A model generated the notes under the pieces. The model worked only from the letters and a program-made list of their open reading frames with translations, did not search any database and was not told the origin of the DNA. Positions 26,921-35,940 of a stretch of DNA of 64,000 nucleotides are shown in pieces. The stretch's first letter is position 1. Each line of letters begins with the position of its first letter. The stretch is from Agrobacterium leguminum (GTDB lineage Bacteria; Pseudomonadota; Alphaproteobacteria; Rhizobiales; Rhizobiaceae), in assembly GCF_015704895.1 (NCBI RefSeq), contig NZ_JADQWB010000005.1:62001-126000 (forward strand), written 5' to 3'. A program made the position numbers and the translations under genes.

Positions 26921-28000
26921 ATGCTTTCACTTCGCCTGCTAACGATCATCGCCGGTTTTGCCCTTGCGGGCTCAGCAAGCGCGGCATCGATTGGCATCGT
27001 TGCGCCCCAGAGCGGTCCTTACGAACTTCTGGGGCAGCAGGTACGGCAGGGTGCGAAGGCGGCGGCGGCGAAGCTCGGGCTGGATGTCGTCGAAATCCAT
27101 GAAAGCTGCGAAGATGGCAGCGGCGGCGCCATTGCCGATGGCCTCGTGGCCGCCAAGGTCAGCGCCGCAATCGGTTTCTTGTGCACCGAAACGCTTCAGG
27201 ATGTTCTGCCGCCGCTGAAAGCGGCCGCCATTCCCGCCATCACGCTTTCCAGCCGCGCGCCGATCCTGATGGAAGACGCGCTGAAATACGGCTGGCCGCT
27301 CTTTCGCCTCGCCCCGTCCGACAGGGCCGAATCGGACAGGATTGCGGAGATCATCCTGCGTGACTGGAAGGGACACTCCATCGGACTTGTGGATGACGGC
27401 ACGATCTACAGCCGCGAGCTGGTCGACCGCATCCGCTCGTCGCTCGAGGAAAACGGTCTGAAGCCCACCCTTGCCGATACGATGCGCCCCAACCAGGAAC
27501 AGCAGGTGGCGCTGGTGCGCCGGCTGGCGCGCACCGGCATTTCCCATGTCTTCGTCGGCGCGGAACGCAACGACGTCGCCATCATCGCCAGGGATGCCGG
27601 GTCGGAGAACATTCCCCTCACCGTCATGGGCGGCGATGCCATGAATGCGGCCAACAATCCGGTCCCCTTGGCCGCGAATGTGCTGGCGGTCACCCGCCCG
27701 GCCTATGATACCCTGCCATCGGCCCAGGCGGTTGCCGGCGAACTGCGCGGCGCCGGTATCGAGCCGGAAGGTTACGTCCTGCCGGCCTATGCGGCAGCGG
27801 AACTCACCGCCGCCCTTGCGGAAGCCACGCAGGCGCAGTCGAAACCCGCGCCGGAGATACTGGCGGGCGGTACCCTTTTTAAAACCGTGCTCGGCGATCT
27901 CGGCTTCAGCCCGTCGCATGACCTTTCGGACAATCCCTATCGCCTGCAGCGATGGAACGGGCAGCGCTTCGAACCGGCGGACAAGGCCGAAAGACAATAG
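26921..28000 (+). CDS. Periplasmic branched-chain amino acid-type binding protein
   Basis: The protein has 359 residues. The signal peptide is residues 1-21 (MLSLRLLTIIAGFALAGSASA), with cleavage before ASIGIVAPQSG. The mature part has the type I periplasmic-binding fold (Peripla_BP_6 family), with motifs IGIVAPQSGPYELLGQQVRQG and AAIPAITLSS. No permease or ATPase genes are next to it, so it works with a transporter elsewhere or as a sensor. ATG 26921 is chosen for the signal peptide; an open frame upstream is in the AT-rich stretch. Confidence 0.8.
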   Translation: MLSLRLLTIIAGFALAGSASAASIGIVAPQSGPYELLGQQVRQGAKAAAAKLGLDVVEIHESCEDGSGGAIADGLVAAKVSAAIGFLCTETLQDVLPPLKAAAIPAITLSSRAPILMEDALKYGWPLFRLAPSDRAESDRIAEIILRDWKGHSIGLVDDGTIYSRELVDRIRSSLEENGLKPTLADTMRPNQEQQVALVRRLARTGISHVFVGAERNDVAIIARDAGSENIPLTVMGGDAMNAANNPVPLAANVLAVTRPAYDTLPSAQAVAGELRGAGIEPEGYVLPAYAAAELTAALAEATQAQSKPAPEILAGGTLFKTVLGDLGFSPSHDLSDNPYRLQRWNGQRFEPADKAERQ

Positions 28001-28132
28001 GCGAAACCCGCGCCGCCGAAAATTCGAGGAAACGCAGCTGAAAACCGTCCGCAACCGCGCCGCCAGCCGTTTCAAACCCCGATACTTGGTGTTAAAGGCA
28101 GCTTACGCAACGCGTCGAGAGGAGTTTGCCCC

Positions 28133-28810
28133 ATGTCCCTGCCCATCCGCATAGCCCCGTCCATTCTGGCTGCCGATTTCGCCAAGCTCGGACAGGAAGT
28201 CGCCGATGTCACGGAAGCGGGCGCGGACTGGATTCATCTCGATGTGATGGATGGCCATTTCGTCCCCAACATCTCCTTCGGGCCGGATGTCATCAAGGCG
28301 CTGCGGCCGCACAGCATGGCCTTCTTCGACTGCCATCTGATGATCGCCCCCGTCGATCCCTATCTCGAAGCCTTCGCCAAGGCGGGCTGCGACAGCATCA
28401 CCGTGCATGCCGAAGCCGGGCCTCACCTGCACCGCTCGCTGCAGACGATCCGCGGGCTGGGCAGAAAGGCCGGCGTGACGCTTAACCCCGCAACACCGCT
28501 TTCGGTCATCGAAAACGTGCTTGATGACGTCGATCTGGTCCTGATCATGAGCGTCAACCCCGGTTTCGGCGGGCAGAAGTTCATTCCGGCCATGCTGGAC
28601 AAGATCCGCGCGGCAAAGGCCATGATCGGCGACCGGCCGATAGAACTCGAAGTGGATGGCGGCGTGACGGCGGAAACCGCAGGCGCGATCGTTGCCGCCG
28701 GTGCGAATGCGCTGGTGGCCGGCTCCGCCATCTTCAAGGGCGACGGCGTTGCCGACTACCGCAAGACGGTCGCGCAACTGCGCCACGCAGCGGAAGCCGC
28801 GCGGACATAA
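28133..28810 (+). CDS. rpe: Ribulose-phosphate 3-epimerase
   Basis: Rpe converts ribulose 5-phosphate to xylulose 5-phosphate in the pentose phosphate and Calvin pathways. It has 225 residues in a TIM barrel. Motifs are [31 protein letters not shown] (metal-binding H and D), [11 protein letters not shown] and [13 protein letters not shown] (catalytic aspartate). GAGAGGAG lies upstream. The membrane-protein gene follows after 45 bp. Confidence 0.96.
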   Translation: MSLPIRIAPSILAADFAKLGQEVADVTEAGADWIHLDVMDGHFVPNISFGPDVIKALRPHSMAFFDCHLMIAPVDPYLEAFAKAGCDSITVHAEAGPHLHRSLQTIRGLGRKAGVTLNPATPLSVIENVLDDVDLVLIMSVNPGFGGQKFIPAMLDKIRAAKAMIGDRPIELEVDGGVTAETAGAIVAAGANALVAGSAIFKGDGVADYRKTVAQLRHAAEAART

Positions 28811-28855
28811 TCGCCGCCGCCGAAGGGGGCACGGCAAGGCGTTGGGGGGGTCGGC

Positions 28856-29353
28856 ATGGAAAGCGACAGGCGGGGTTTCCGTGACACGGCTTCGGCAGCG
28901 CTGTTTCCGCTGCTCGGCGCGCTTGTCTGGGCCGTCTGTTCCAGCGCCGCCGCCGCTATCGGCCTCTATGTCAGGAACCGGCTGGAAACCGACCATGCCG
29001 CCGACATCATCATGCTTTTCTTCGCAGGCGGCCTTTTCGGCTGGCTGCTGGCCATGGCGGCGCTGCACTTCCTCCCTGCTTCCACCGCCCTGCCGCTGCG
29101 TTTTGCGGCGGCCTGTCTTGCCATCGCTTCTTTCACGCTGGCAGTTGCGGCGGCGTTTTTCGCTTTCGAATACCGTATTTTCTATGCGCAATGGCACGCG
29201 CCGGCATTCTCCCGCATCTGGTTTTTCCAGCAGCTCTTCACATCGCTCGGCGCGATTTACCAGTTCTGCATTCTCGGCCTTGGCTTATATTTTCCCTTTG
29301 CCATCGTTCCGCTCCTGCCTGCGGGCGCCATCCTCTGCCGACGTGCACAATGA
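28856..29353 (+). CDS. Hypothetical four-span membrane protein
   Basis: The protein has 165 residues and four hydrophobic segments (about 11-38, 51-72, 76-104 and 123-156). It has no recognised motif. It lies 45 bp downstream of rpe on the same strand, so co-transcription is possible. Two small Cys/Arg-rich ends are inside. I do not recognise the family. Confidence 0.6.
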   Translation: MESDRRGFRDTASAALFPLLGALVWAVCSSAAAAIGLYVRNRLETDHAADIIMLFFAGGLFGWLLAMAALHFLPASTALPLRFAAACLAIASFTLAVAAAFFAFEYRIFYAQWHAPAFSRIWFFQQLFTSLGAIYQFCILGLGLYFPFAIVPLLPAGAILCRRAQ

Positions 29354-29443
29354 GCAACAGAGGCATGTAGCTTGATAGATTGAGATTACCGGAACACTTT
29401 GCTAAACGGGCAGCAAAATTCCTCCACAAAGAAAGTCATTGCC

Positions 29444-30751
29444 ATGATCCCTCGTTACTCCCGGCCGGAAATGGTCGCCATCTGGTCGCCGGAAACAAAG
29501 TTCCGCATCTGGTTCGAGATCGAGGCATATGCCTGTGACGCACTTGCCGAACTCGGCGTTATCCCGAAGTCCGCTGCCCAGACCATCTGGGAAAAGGGCG
29601 GCAGCGCCACCTTCGACGTCGCCCGCATCGATGAGATCGAGGCCGTCACCAAGCATGACGTCATCGCCTTCCTCACCCATCTTGCCGAATTTGTCGGTCC
29701 CGACAGCCGTTTCGTGCATCAGGGCATGACCTCGTCGGACGTGCTCGACACCACGCTCAACATCCAGCTCGTGCGCGCCGCCGATCTACTGCTCGCCGAT
29801 ATGGACCGGGTGCTGGTGGCGCTGAAGACCCGCGCTTTCGAACACAAGAACACGGTGCGCATCGGCCGCAGCCACGGCATCCATGCCGAGCCGACCACCA
29901 TGGGCCTAACCTTCGCCCGCTTCTATGCCGAGATGCACCGCAACCGCGAGCGTCTCGTCAATGCCCGCGCCGAAATCGCCACGGGCGCGATCTCCGGCGC
30001 CGTCGGCACCTTCGCCAATATCGACCCGCGCGTCGAAGAACATGTCTGCGCCAAGCTCGGTCTCATCCCCGAGCCGGTCTCCACGCAGGTCATCCCGCGC
30101 GACCGTCACGCCATGTTCTTTGCGACGCTCGGCGTCATCGCTTCGTCGATTGAAAACGTCGCCATCGAAATCCGCCACATGCAGCGCACCGAGGTCCTGG
30201 AAGCGGAAGAATTCTTCTCGCCGGGCCAGAAGGGCTCGTCCGCCATGCCGCACAAGCGCAACCCGGTTCTGACCGAAAACCTGACCGGCCTTGCCCGTCT
30301 CGTGCGCATGTCGGTGGTTCCGGCCATGGAAAACGTTGCGCTCTGGCACGAGCGCGATATCAGCCACTCCTCCGTCGAGCGCGCCATCGGCCCCGACACC
30401 ACTGTCACTCTCGATTTCGCGCTGAACCGCCTGGCCGGCGTCATCGAGAAGCTGGTAATCTATCCGGACAACATGCTGAAGAACATGAACAAGTTCCGCG
30501 GCCTCGTGCATTCGCAGCGCGTTCTCCTGGCGCTGACGCAGGCCGGCGTATCGCGTGAAGACGCTTACCGTCTGGTACAGCGCAACGCCATGAAGGTCTG
30601 GGAACAGGGCGCCGACTTCCTTGAGGAACTGCTGGGCGACGAGGAAGTACGCGCCGCACTTCCCGAAGAGGTGATCCGCGAAAAGTTCGACCTCGGCTAC
30701 CACACCAAGCATGTCGACACGATCTTCACCCGCGTCTTCGGCAACGCCTGA
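29444..30751 (+). CDS. purB: Adenylosuccinate lyase
   Basis: PurB acts twice in purine synthesis: it splits SAICAR to AICAR and adenylosuccinate to AMP, releasing fumarate each time. It has 435 residues of the fumarase/aspartase superfamily. The signature SSAMPHKRNPV is at about 265-275, and the general-acid region HGIHAEPTTMG is at about 145-155. GAAAG is upstream; ATG 29444 gives the usual length. It begins the purine block with purC, purS, purQ and purL. Confidence 0.97.
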   Translation: MIPRYSRPEMVAIWSPETKFRIWFEIEAYACDALAELGVIPKSAAQTIWEKGGSATFDVARIDEIEAVTKHDVIAFLTHLAEFVGPDSRFVHQGMTSSDVLDTTLNIQLVRAADLLLADMDRVLVALKTRAFEHKNTVRIGRSHGIHAEPTTMGLTFARFYAEMHRNRERLVNARAEIATGAISGAVGTFANIDPRVEEHVCAKLGLIPEPVSTQVIPRDRHAMFFATLGVIASSIENVAIEIRHMQRTEVLEAEEFFSPGQKGSSAMPHKRNPVLTENLTGLARLVRMSVVPAMENVALWHERDISHSSVERAIGPDTTVTLDFALNRLAGVIEKLVIYPDNMLKNMNKFRGLVHSQRVLLALTQAGVSREDAYRLVQRNAMKVWEQGADFLEELLGDEEVRAALPEEVIREKFDLGYHTKHVDTIFTRVFGNA

Positions 30752-30784
30752 GACTTGAGCTGAGTTTGAGACCTTGAAGTTAAT

Positions 30785-30810
30785 GCCGCCGCGGCCTTGA
30801 TCGCGGCGGC
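30785..30810 (+). terminator. GC-rich hairpin after purB
   Basis: GCCGCCGCG (30785-30793) and CGCGGCGGC (30802-30810) form a perfect 9-bp stem with an 8-base loop. No T-run follows, but the stem is very stable. Confidence 0.6.
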
Positions 30811-30832
30811 ATCACAACACAGATATGGGCGC

Positions 30833-31396
30833 ATGAAAGTTTCAGAAGCAGATATCCTGATCGTCCCCGGTTATACCAATTCCGGCCCCGACCACTGGCA
30901 GAGCCGCTGGGAGCGCAAGCTCTCCACCGCCCGCCGCGTCGAGCAGGCCGAATGGTCCAAACCCGTCAAGGAAGACTGGGTCGCCCGGCTGGTGGAAGAG
31001 GTCAATGCCTCCACCAGGCCCATCGTCCTCGTCGCCCATTCGCTCGGTGTGCCGACCGTCATCCATGCCCTGCCGGAAATCGGCAAGAAGGTGTCCGGCG
31101 CGCTGTTCGTCGCGCCGCCCGATGTCGCCAATCCCGATATCCGGCCGAAACACCTGATGACCTTCGGGCCGTACCCGCGCGATCCGCTGCCTTTCCCGGC
31201 GATCACCATCGCCAGCCGCAACGATCCTTTCGGCTCCTATGAACATGCCGATGACATCGCCGCCGCCTGGGGCTCGCTTTTGATCGACGCCGGGATGTCC
31301 GGCCATATCAACACCGAGTCAGGCCATGGTCCGTGGCCGGAAGGCGGTATGGTCTTCGCGCAGTTTTTGAGCCGGCTGAAGGCTGTCGAGCCCTGA
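30833..31396 (+). CDS. RBBP9/YdeN-family alpha/beta hydrolase
   Basis: The protein has 187 residues. It opens ADILIVPGYTNSGPDHWQSRW, the RBBP9/YdeN oxyanion region. The nucleophile serine is in VAHSLGVPT (about 73), the acid in ASRNDPFGSY (about 127) and the histidine in ESGHGPWPEGG (about 163-172). The family are small serine hydrolases of unknown substrate. The ATG at 30833 lies 22 bases after the purB hairpin, and an earlier in-frame start within that hairpin is unlikely. Confidence 0.88.
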   Translation: MKVSEADILIVPGYTNSGPDHWQSRWERKLSTARRVEQAEWSKPVKEDWVARLVEEVNASTRPIVLVAHSLGVPTVIHALPEIGKKVSGALFVAPPDVANPDIRPKHLMTFGPYPRDPLPFPAITIASRNDPFGSYEHADDIAAAWGSLLIDAGMSGHINTESGHGPWPEGGMVFAQFLSRLKAVEP

Positions 31397-31599
31397 CGGC
31401 GTCGTCCGTGCGGACCGCCTCCCCTTCGATCAGCCCCGGAAGCCTCATTTCAAGGCGCAGCGGTTTCCCCGGCCTGTCACAAGAATTGAAGGGAAATATG
31501 CGAGCCGCATTGTAGAATGCACTCTTTTCCTTTATGGGACCGCTTCAAAGACCAAACGCAACGCCACCAGAATCGGCGTCAACCAAGAGACCTGCAATT

Positions 31600-32364
31600 A
31601 TGAACCGTCGCCGCCGTATTTACGAAGGCAAGGCCAAGATCCTCTACGAGGGTCCGGAGCCAGGCACGCTTATCCAGTTCTTCAAGGACGATGCGACCGC
31701 CTTCAACAAGAAGAAGCATGAAGTCATTGACGGCAAGGGCGTGCTGAACAACCGTATCTGCGAATACGTCTTCACGCATCTGAACAAGATCGGCATTCCC
31801 ACGCACTTCATCCGCCGCCTCAACATGCGCGAGCAGTTGATCAAGGAAGTGGAGATGATCCCGCTCGAAGTCGTCGTGCGCAATGTCGCTGCCGGCTCGC
31901 TGTCGAAGCGCCTCGGCATCGAGGAAGGCGTGGTTCTGCCGCGCTCCATCATCGAGTTCTATTACAAGTCCGACGAGCTGGAAGACCCGATGGTCTCCGA
32001 AGAGCACATCACGGCTTTCGGCTGGGCCAACCCCGCCGAGCTCGACGACATCATGGCGCTCGCCATCCGCGTCAACGACTTCCTGTCCGGCCTGTTCCTC
32101 GGCGTCGGCATCCAGCTCGTCGATTTCAAGATCGAATGCGGCCGTCTTTTCGAAGGCGACATGATGCGCATCATCCTCGCCGACGAGATTTCGCCCGATA
32201 GCTGCCGCCTCTGGGACATCGAAACCCAGAAAAAGATGGACAAGGACCTGTTCCGCCGCGACATGGGCGGGCTTCTCGAAGCCTATTCCGAAGTCGCGCG
32301 CCGTCTCGGCATCATCAATGAAAACGAACCGATCCGCGGCACCGGTCCAGTCCTGGTAAAGTAA
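31600..32364 (+). CDS. purC: SAICAR synthase
   Basis: PurC joins CAIR and aspartate using ATP to make SAICAR in purine synthesis. It has 254 residues. Motifs are [26 protein letters not shown] and [11 protein letters not shown], matching the signatures of the family. The chain starts at ATG 31600. PurS follows after 55 bp, so purC-purS-purQ form one unit. Confidence 0.97.
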   Translation: MNRRRRIYEGKAKILYEGPEPGTLIQFFKDDATAFNKKKHEVIDGKGVLNNRICEYVFTHLNKIGIPTHFIRRLNMREQLIKEVEMIPLEVVVRNVAAGSLSKRLGIEEGVVLPRSIIEFYYKSDELEDPMVSEEHITAFGWANPAELDDIMALAIRVNDFLSGLFLGVGIQLVDFKIECGRLFEGDMMRIILADEISPDSCRLWDIETQKKMDKDLFRRDMGGLLEAYSEVARRLGIINENEPIRGTGPVLVK

Positions 32365-32419
32365 TATCGGCCTCGTGAAGTAATATTGGCCTAACAAGGT
32401 AAAATCAGGAGAAGATCAG

Positions 32420-32662
32420 GTGATCAAGGCACGGGTGACTGTTACGCTGAAGAACGGCGTTCTCGATCCGCAGGGCAAGGCAATCGAAGGCGCGCTCGGC
32501 AGCCTCGGTTTCGGTGGCGTCGGCCATGTCCGTCAGGGCAAGGTCTTCGACCTGGAGCTGGAAGGCGCCGACAAGGCCAAGGCCGAGACCGACCTGAAGG
32601 CAATGTGCGAAAAGCTTCTGGCCAATACGGTCATCGAAAACTACGCCATCGCCATCCTCTGA
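32420..32662 (+). CDS. purS: PurS, FGAM synthase small subunit
   Basis: PurS is the bridging subunit that holds PurL and PurQ together in FGAM synthase. It has 80 residues and starts IKARVTVTLKNGVLDPQGKA, with FGGVGHVRQGKVFDLELEG in the middle. Because PurL here is the short form (about 744 residues), PurS is required. AGGAGAAGATCAGG lies upstream of the GTG at 32420. purQ follows 18 bp after. Confidence 0.96.
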   Translation: MIKARVTVTLKNGVLDPQGKAIEGALGSLGFGGVGHVRQGKVFDLELEGADKAKAETDLKAMCEKLLANTVIENYAIAIL

Positions 32663-32680
32663 AGCCCAGGAGCCGCTCCG

Positions 32681-33352
32681 ATGAAATCCGCTGTCGTCCA
32701 ACTTCCCGGCCTCAACCGCGACCGCGACATGATCGCGGCGCTGACGAAAATCTCTGGAAGCGCGCCCGTCACCATCTGGCAGACGGAAACGGATATTCCC
32801 GACGTCGACCTGATCGTCATCCCGGGCGGCTTCTCCTATGGTGACTATCTGCGTTGCGGCGCCATCGCCGCCCGCATGCCGGTCATGCAGGCCATTCGCG
32901 AAAAGGCCGAAAAGGGCGTCAAGGTTCTCGGCGTCTGCAACGGCTTCCAGATTCTGGTCGAGGCGGGCATGCTGCCGGGCGCGCTGATGCGCAACGCTTC
33001 GCTGAAATTCGTCTGCCGCGAAGTGAAGCTCGAAGTCGCCAACAACGACACGGATTTCACCCGCGCTTACGACAAGGGCCAGATTCTGCGCTGCCCCGTC
33101 GCCCATCACGACGGCAACTACTTCGTCGAAGCCGACGAGCTGAAGGCGATGGAAGACAACGGCCAGGTGGTGTTCCGTTATGCCGACGGCACCAACCCCA
33201 ACGGTTCGCTGAACGACATCGCCGGCGTCATCAACGCCAGGGGCAATGTCCTCGGCATGATGCCGCATCCGGAAAACCTGATCGAAGCCGCCCATGGCGG
33301 CAATGACGGTCGCGGCCTCTTCGCTTCGGCGCTCGGCGTCGTCGCAGCCTGA
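32681..33352 (+). CDS. purQ: PurQ, FGAM synthase glutaminase subunit
   Basis: PurQ removes ammonia from glutamine and passes it to PurL. It has 223 residues and the class-I amidotransferase fold. The catalytic cysteine is C86 in GVCNGFQ, and the His-Glu pair lies in [10 protein letters not shown]. The oxyanion region is [15 protein letters not shown]. The strong terminator at 33360 ends this transcript. Confidence 0.97.
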   Translation: MKSAVVQLPGLNRDRDMIAALTKISGSAPVTIWQTETDIPDVDLIVIPGGFSYGDYLRCGAIAARMPVMQAIREKAEKGVKVLGVCNGFQILVEAGMLPGALMRNASLKFVCREVKLEVANNDTDFTRAYDKGQILRCPVAHHDGNYFVEADELKAMEDNGQVVFRYADGTNPNGSLNDIAGVINARGNVLGMMPHPENLIEAAHGGNDGRGLFASALGVVAA

Positions 33353-33359
33353 TAGACCG

Positions 33360-33384
33360 GGCGGGCTTCGAGCCCGCCTTTTTT
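33360..33384 (+). terminator. Intrinsic terminator after purQ
   Basis: GGCGGGC (33360-33366) and GCCCGCC (33372-33378) with loop TTCGA form a 7-bp stem followed by six T. It ends the purC-purS-purQ transcript. Confidence 0.9.
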
Positions 33385-33430
33385 AATGCCGGCTTTCGGC
33401 GCCGTTTCGGCTTCTCTTCTGGATGACCTG

Positions 33431-33835
33431 ATGCCCCGTCTTCTTCGACACAATGCCTACAAGGCCGCCGGACTGATCCTCGCGGCGGCGGCGCTTGCCG
33501 CCTGCCAGCCGAAACCGCAGCCTTCCTCCTCCGTCTCCCGCGCGGCCCTGCCGACCATGGAACGGATCGCGCTTGGCGCGAATGCCTGCTGGTTCAAATC
33601 GGGCGACGCGGCGTTCAAGGCCTATCGCCTGGCGCCGGAACTCAACTCCTTCTCCGGCCGTCCGCGCATCCTGCTCGTGCCGCGCAACAGCCCGGAATCA
33701 CGCCCCATGCTGGTGGTTCAGGCCGAAGGCAACCCGGCAAAGCTCGACGCTTTCGGACCCGTGATGAACGAAGCCCTTTCCGGCCGCATCGCCACCGACG
33801 TCAAGCGCTGGGCGAACGGCGGCAAGGGCTGCTGA
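33431..33835 (+). CDS. Small lipoprotein, family unrecognised
   Basis: The chain has 134 residues from ATG 33431. The N-terminus has a lipoprotein signal with lipobox LAAC at about residues 22-25 (AAALAACQPKPQP), so it is lipid-anchored to the envelope. The mature part is about 110 residues with a middle cysteine pair (NACWF and the C-terminal GKGC), which may form a disulfide. Its function is unknown. It lies between purQ and the DUF1127 gene. Confidence 0.78.
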   Translation: MPRLLRHNAYKAAGLILAAAALAACQPKPQPSSSVSRAALPTMERIALGANACWFKSGDAAFKAYRLAPELNSFSGRPRILLVPRNSPESRPMLVVQAEGNPAKLDAFGPVMNEALSGRIATDVKRWANGGKGC

Positions 33836-33872
33836 TCGACAGGCACCGGCACCCGTGAGAACGCGGTCGACA

Positions 33873-33915
33873 TAAAAAAACCCGCCAGCGCCGGTTGGGA
33901 TTGGCGTGGCGGGTT
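33873..33915 (-). terminator. Terminator of the DUF1127 gene
   Basis: AACCCGCCA (33879-33887) and TGGCGGGTT (33907-33915) form a 9-bp stem. On the minus strand it is followed by a T-run, so it ends the minus-strand DUF1127 transcript. It also sits after the lipoprotein gene on the plus strand. Confidence 0.8.
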
Positions 33916-33968
33916 GCCGAATGGCTGCTTGGCGCCGGGGAAAGATGGCGCCGCTCTCCGACAAAAAA

Positions 33969-34274
33969 TCAAAGCGGCCGCGGCGGCCAGGAAAACAGCC
34001 GGGATTTCGCCGCCTCCTTCAAGGCTTCATCCCGCGTAACGCCGATATCGTCCAGCAGATCGTCCGAAAGTTCCCGCAGGGCGAAACGTCCCTGACGTTT
34101 CCGCTGCCATGAGGATACGCCCGCAATCAGGCGACCAATAAGCGTGCGGGCGATCCTGGCCGGAAAGGGCGCCGGTGCGACCATGTCGCCGGCATCGCGG
34201 AACACGCGTTCCCGTTCGTAGCCATCAGGATAGAGTGTATCCGCTGTCGAAAGGTATTGATCCATCTTGCGCAT
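33969..34274 (-). CDS. DUF1127 protein (YjiS-like)
   Basis: The protein has 101 residues. The DUF1127 signature FALRELSDDLLDDIGVTRDEA is at about 64-84. The N-terminal half is hydrophobic in places and basic after residue 55. Small DUF1127 proteins are numerous in Rhizobiales and some affect RNA turnover and phosphate or amino-acid physiology in Agrobacterium (from memory). ATG 34274 follows AGG at a 6-base spacing; a second ATG is at 34265. It is divergent from the MocR regulator. Confidence 0.85.
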   Translation of the reverse strand: MRKMDQYLSTADTLYPDGYERERVFRDAGDMVAPAPFPARIARTLIGRLIAGVSSWQRKRQGRFALRELSDDLLDDIGVTRDEALKEAAKSRLFSWPPRPL

Positions 34275-34324
34275 ATTGCACCTATTGTCTCCGTGCGTTT
34301 AGCCTCATTCAATGCAGACAATAA

Positions 34325-34359
34325 ATACAATTGACTTGGGGATAGATACAATGCATAAA
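34325..34359 (+). promoter_or_regulatory. Promoter and candidate MocR operator
   Basis: ATACAAT occurs at 34325-34331 and 34346-34352, so the repeats are 21 bp apart, two turns of DNA on one face. Inverted copies (TATTGTC at 34283-34289 and ATTGTC at 34359-34364) lie on either side. A promoter TTGACT (34331-34336), 17-base spacer, CATAAA (34354-34359) overlaps them. MocR regulators commonly bind direct repeats near their own promoter. Confidence 0.55.
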
Positions 34360-34367
34360 TTGTCACC

Positions 34368-35786
34368 ATGACAAATTGGCTTCCCGACATTACCGAGGGC
34401 GACGGCCCGATTTACCTGCGCCTCGCCGACAGTATCGAAGGCGCGATTTCCGACGGCATCCTGCAGGCCGGCTCGAAACTGCCGCCGCAGCGCAATCTTG
34501 CTTACGATCTCGGTGTGACAATCGGCACAATCAGCCGGGCCTACGCGCTGATCCATGAGCGCGGCCTCGTTAGCGGTGAGGTCGGACGCGGCACCTATGT
34601 CAATGAGCGCAAGACCCCTGCCCCGTCATTGCCCATGGAGCCGGCAACGGCCGCCTTCGGCAGCACGCGCCACGCCGTCGATACCAGCGCCGAATTCCGG
34701 TTGAACACCACCGCTGCGCCGGATGTCGGGCAAAGCGTGCTGATCGCCAGGCACATCGAGGCGGTGACCAGAGAGCATCCCCACGACATTACCAATTATG
34801 CCCGCTCTTTTCCCGACAACTGGTGTATGGCTGGCGTTCGCTGGCTTTCCCAGGACGGCTGGTCGCCGAAGCCGGAAAACATCGTTTCGACGCTTGGCGC
34901 CCATGCGGCGGTGATGAGCGTGATGTCCGCGATGACCGCGCCGGGCGACCGCATTGTCTTCGAACCCGTCACCTATTCCCACATCAGCCGCAGCGCCGCC
35001 CTTGCCGGCCGGCGGGTGACGCTGGTGGAGGCGGATGAGAACGGCATTGTCCCTGACGATTTCGAACGCGTCTGCGCCCAGCAGCATCCCAAGATGATCT
35101 TCCTGATGTCGGCCGGCCAGAACCCGACCTGCGCCACCCTGCCGGAAGAGCGCCGCCGTGCGATTGCCGATATCGCCCGCCGTTACGGCGTGTGGATCGT
35201 CGAGGACAATCTTTATGGCGCGATGACGCGCGATGCGATCCCGCTGATTGCCGAATTCGCGCCCGACATTACCTTCGTCGTGGGCGGCCTGTCGAAATCC
35301 GTCGCCGCCGGCGTGCGCGGCGGCTGGGTCGCCTGTCCCGCGCAATATTCCTCGCGCATCCGTATTTCCCACTCGATGATGACGGGCGGCCTGCCCTTCA
35401 TGCTGGCCGAACTGAATGCGCGCCTCGTCAATAGCGGCGACGCCCACGATATCCGCAAGGATTGCATCGCCGAACTGAATGAGCGCGAGGCGATTGCCCG
35501 GCGCGTCTTTACCGGGCTGGACTTCAATTCGCTGCCCGATATCGCCTTCCTGTGGCTGAGGCTGCCCGAACCATGGCTTTCCGGCACCTTCCGCAATGCG
35601 GCGATGAAGGAAGGCGTGCTGATCGACGACGAGGACGAGTTCAAGGCCGGACGGACGGACAAGGTTTTCCACCGCGTCCGCATCAGCTTTTCCGGGCCTT
35701 CCACCCGCGAGGAGCTGACCCATGCCTTCGGCATCCTCCGCCACCTGCTGGATAACGGCTCCGCCGGCTATGAAAGCGTGGCGTGA
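34368..35786 (+). CDS. MocR-type regulator: GntR wHTH fused to an aminotransferase domain
   Basis: The protein has 472 residues. The N-terminal GntR winged helix (about 10-80) includes GDGPIYLRLADSIEGAI and LGVTIGTISRAYALIHERGLV. The aminotransferase-fold domain (about 110-460) has the PLP-lysine region VVGGLSKSVAAGVRGGW (about 310). MocR proteins sense PLP or amines. Its target is unclear; the divergent DUF1127 gene and the downstream purL are the nearest. Confidence 0.92.
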   Translation: MTNWLPDITEGDGPIYLRLADSIEGAISDGILQAGSKLPPQRNLAYDLGVTIGTISRAYALIHERGLVSGEVGRGTYVNERKTPAPSLPMEPATAAFGSTRHAVDTSAEFRLNTTAAPDVGQSVLIARHIEAVTREHPHDITNYARSFPDNWCMAGVRWLSQDGWSPKPENIVSTLGAHAAVMSVMSAMTAPGDRIVFEPVTYSHISRSAALAGRRVTLVEADENGIVPDDFERVCAQQHPKMIFLMSAGQNPTCATLPEERRRAIADIARRYGVWIVEDNLYGAMTRDAIPLIAEFAPDITFVVGGLSKSVAAGVRGGWVACPAQYSSRIRISHSMMTGGLPFMLAELNARLVNSGDAHDIRKDCIAELNEREAIARRVFTGLDFNSLPDIAFLWLRLPEPWLSGTFRNAAMKEGVLIDDEDEFKAGRTDKVFHRVRISFSGPSTREELTHAFGILRHLLDNGSAGYESVA

Positions 35787-35940
35787 TACGGGTCGCAGCG
35801 TTGCGGGCACCGCCCGCAACGGGTGAATAACCGCATAAACCGCCAATTAGCCGGCAAAGCGGCGCATTTTCCTGTCGCGCCATGGAGCCTCTTGCGCTAA
35901 AGAACCGGAAACTTTCCTCGGCTCGAACCGCGTGAGACCT

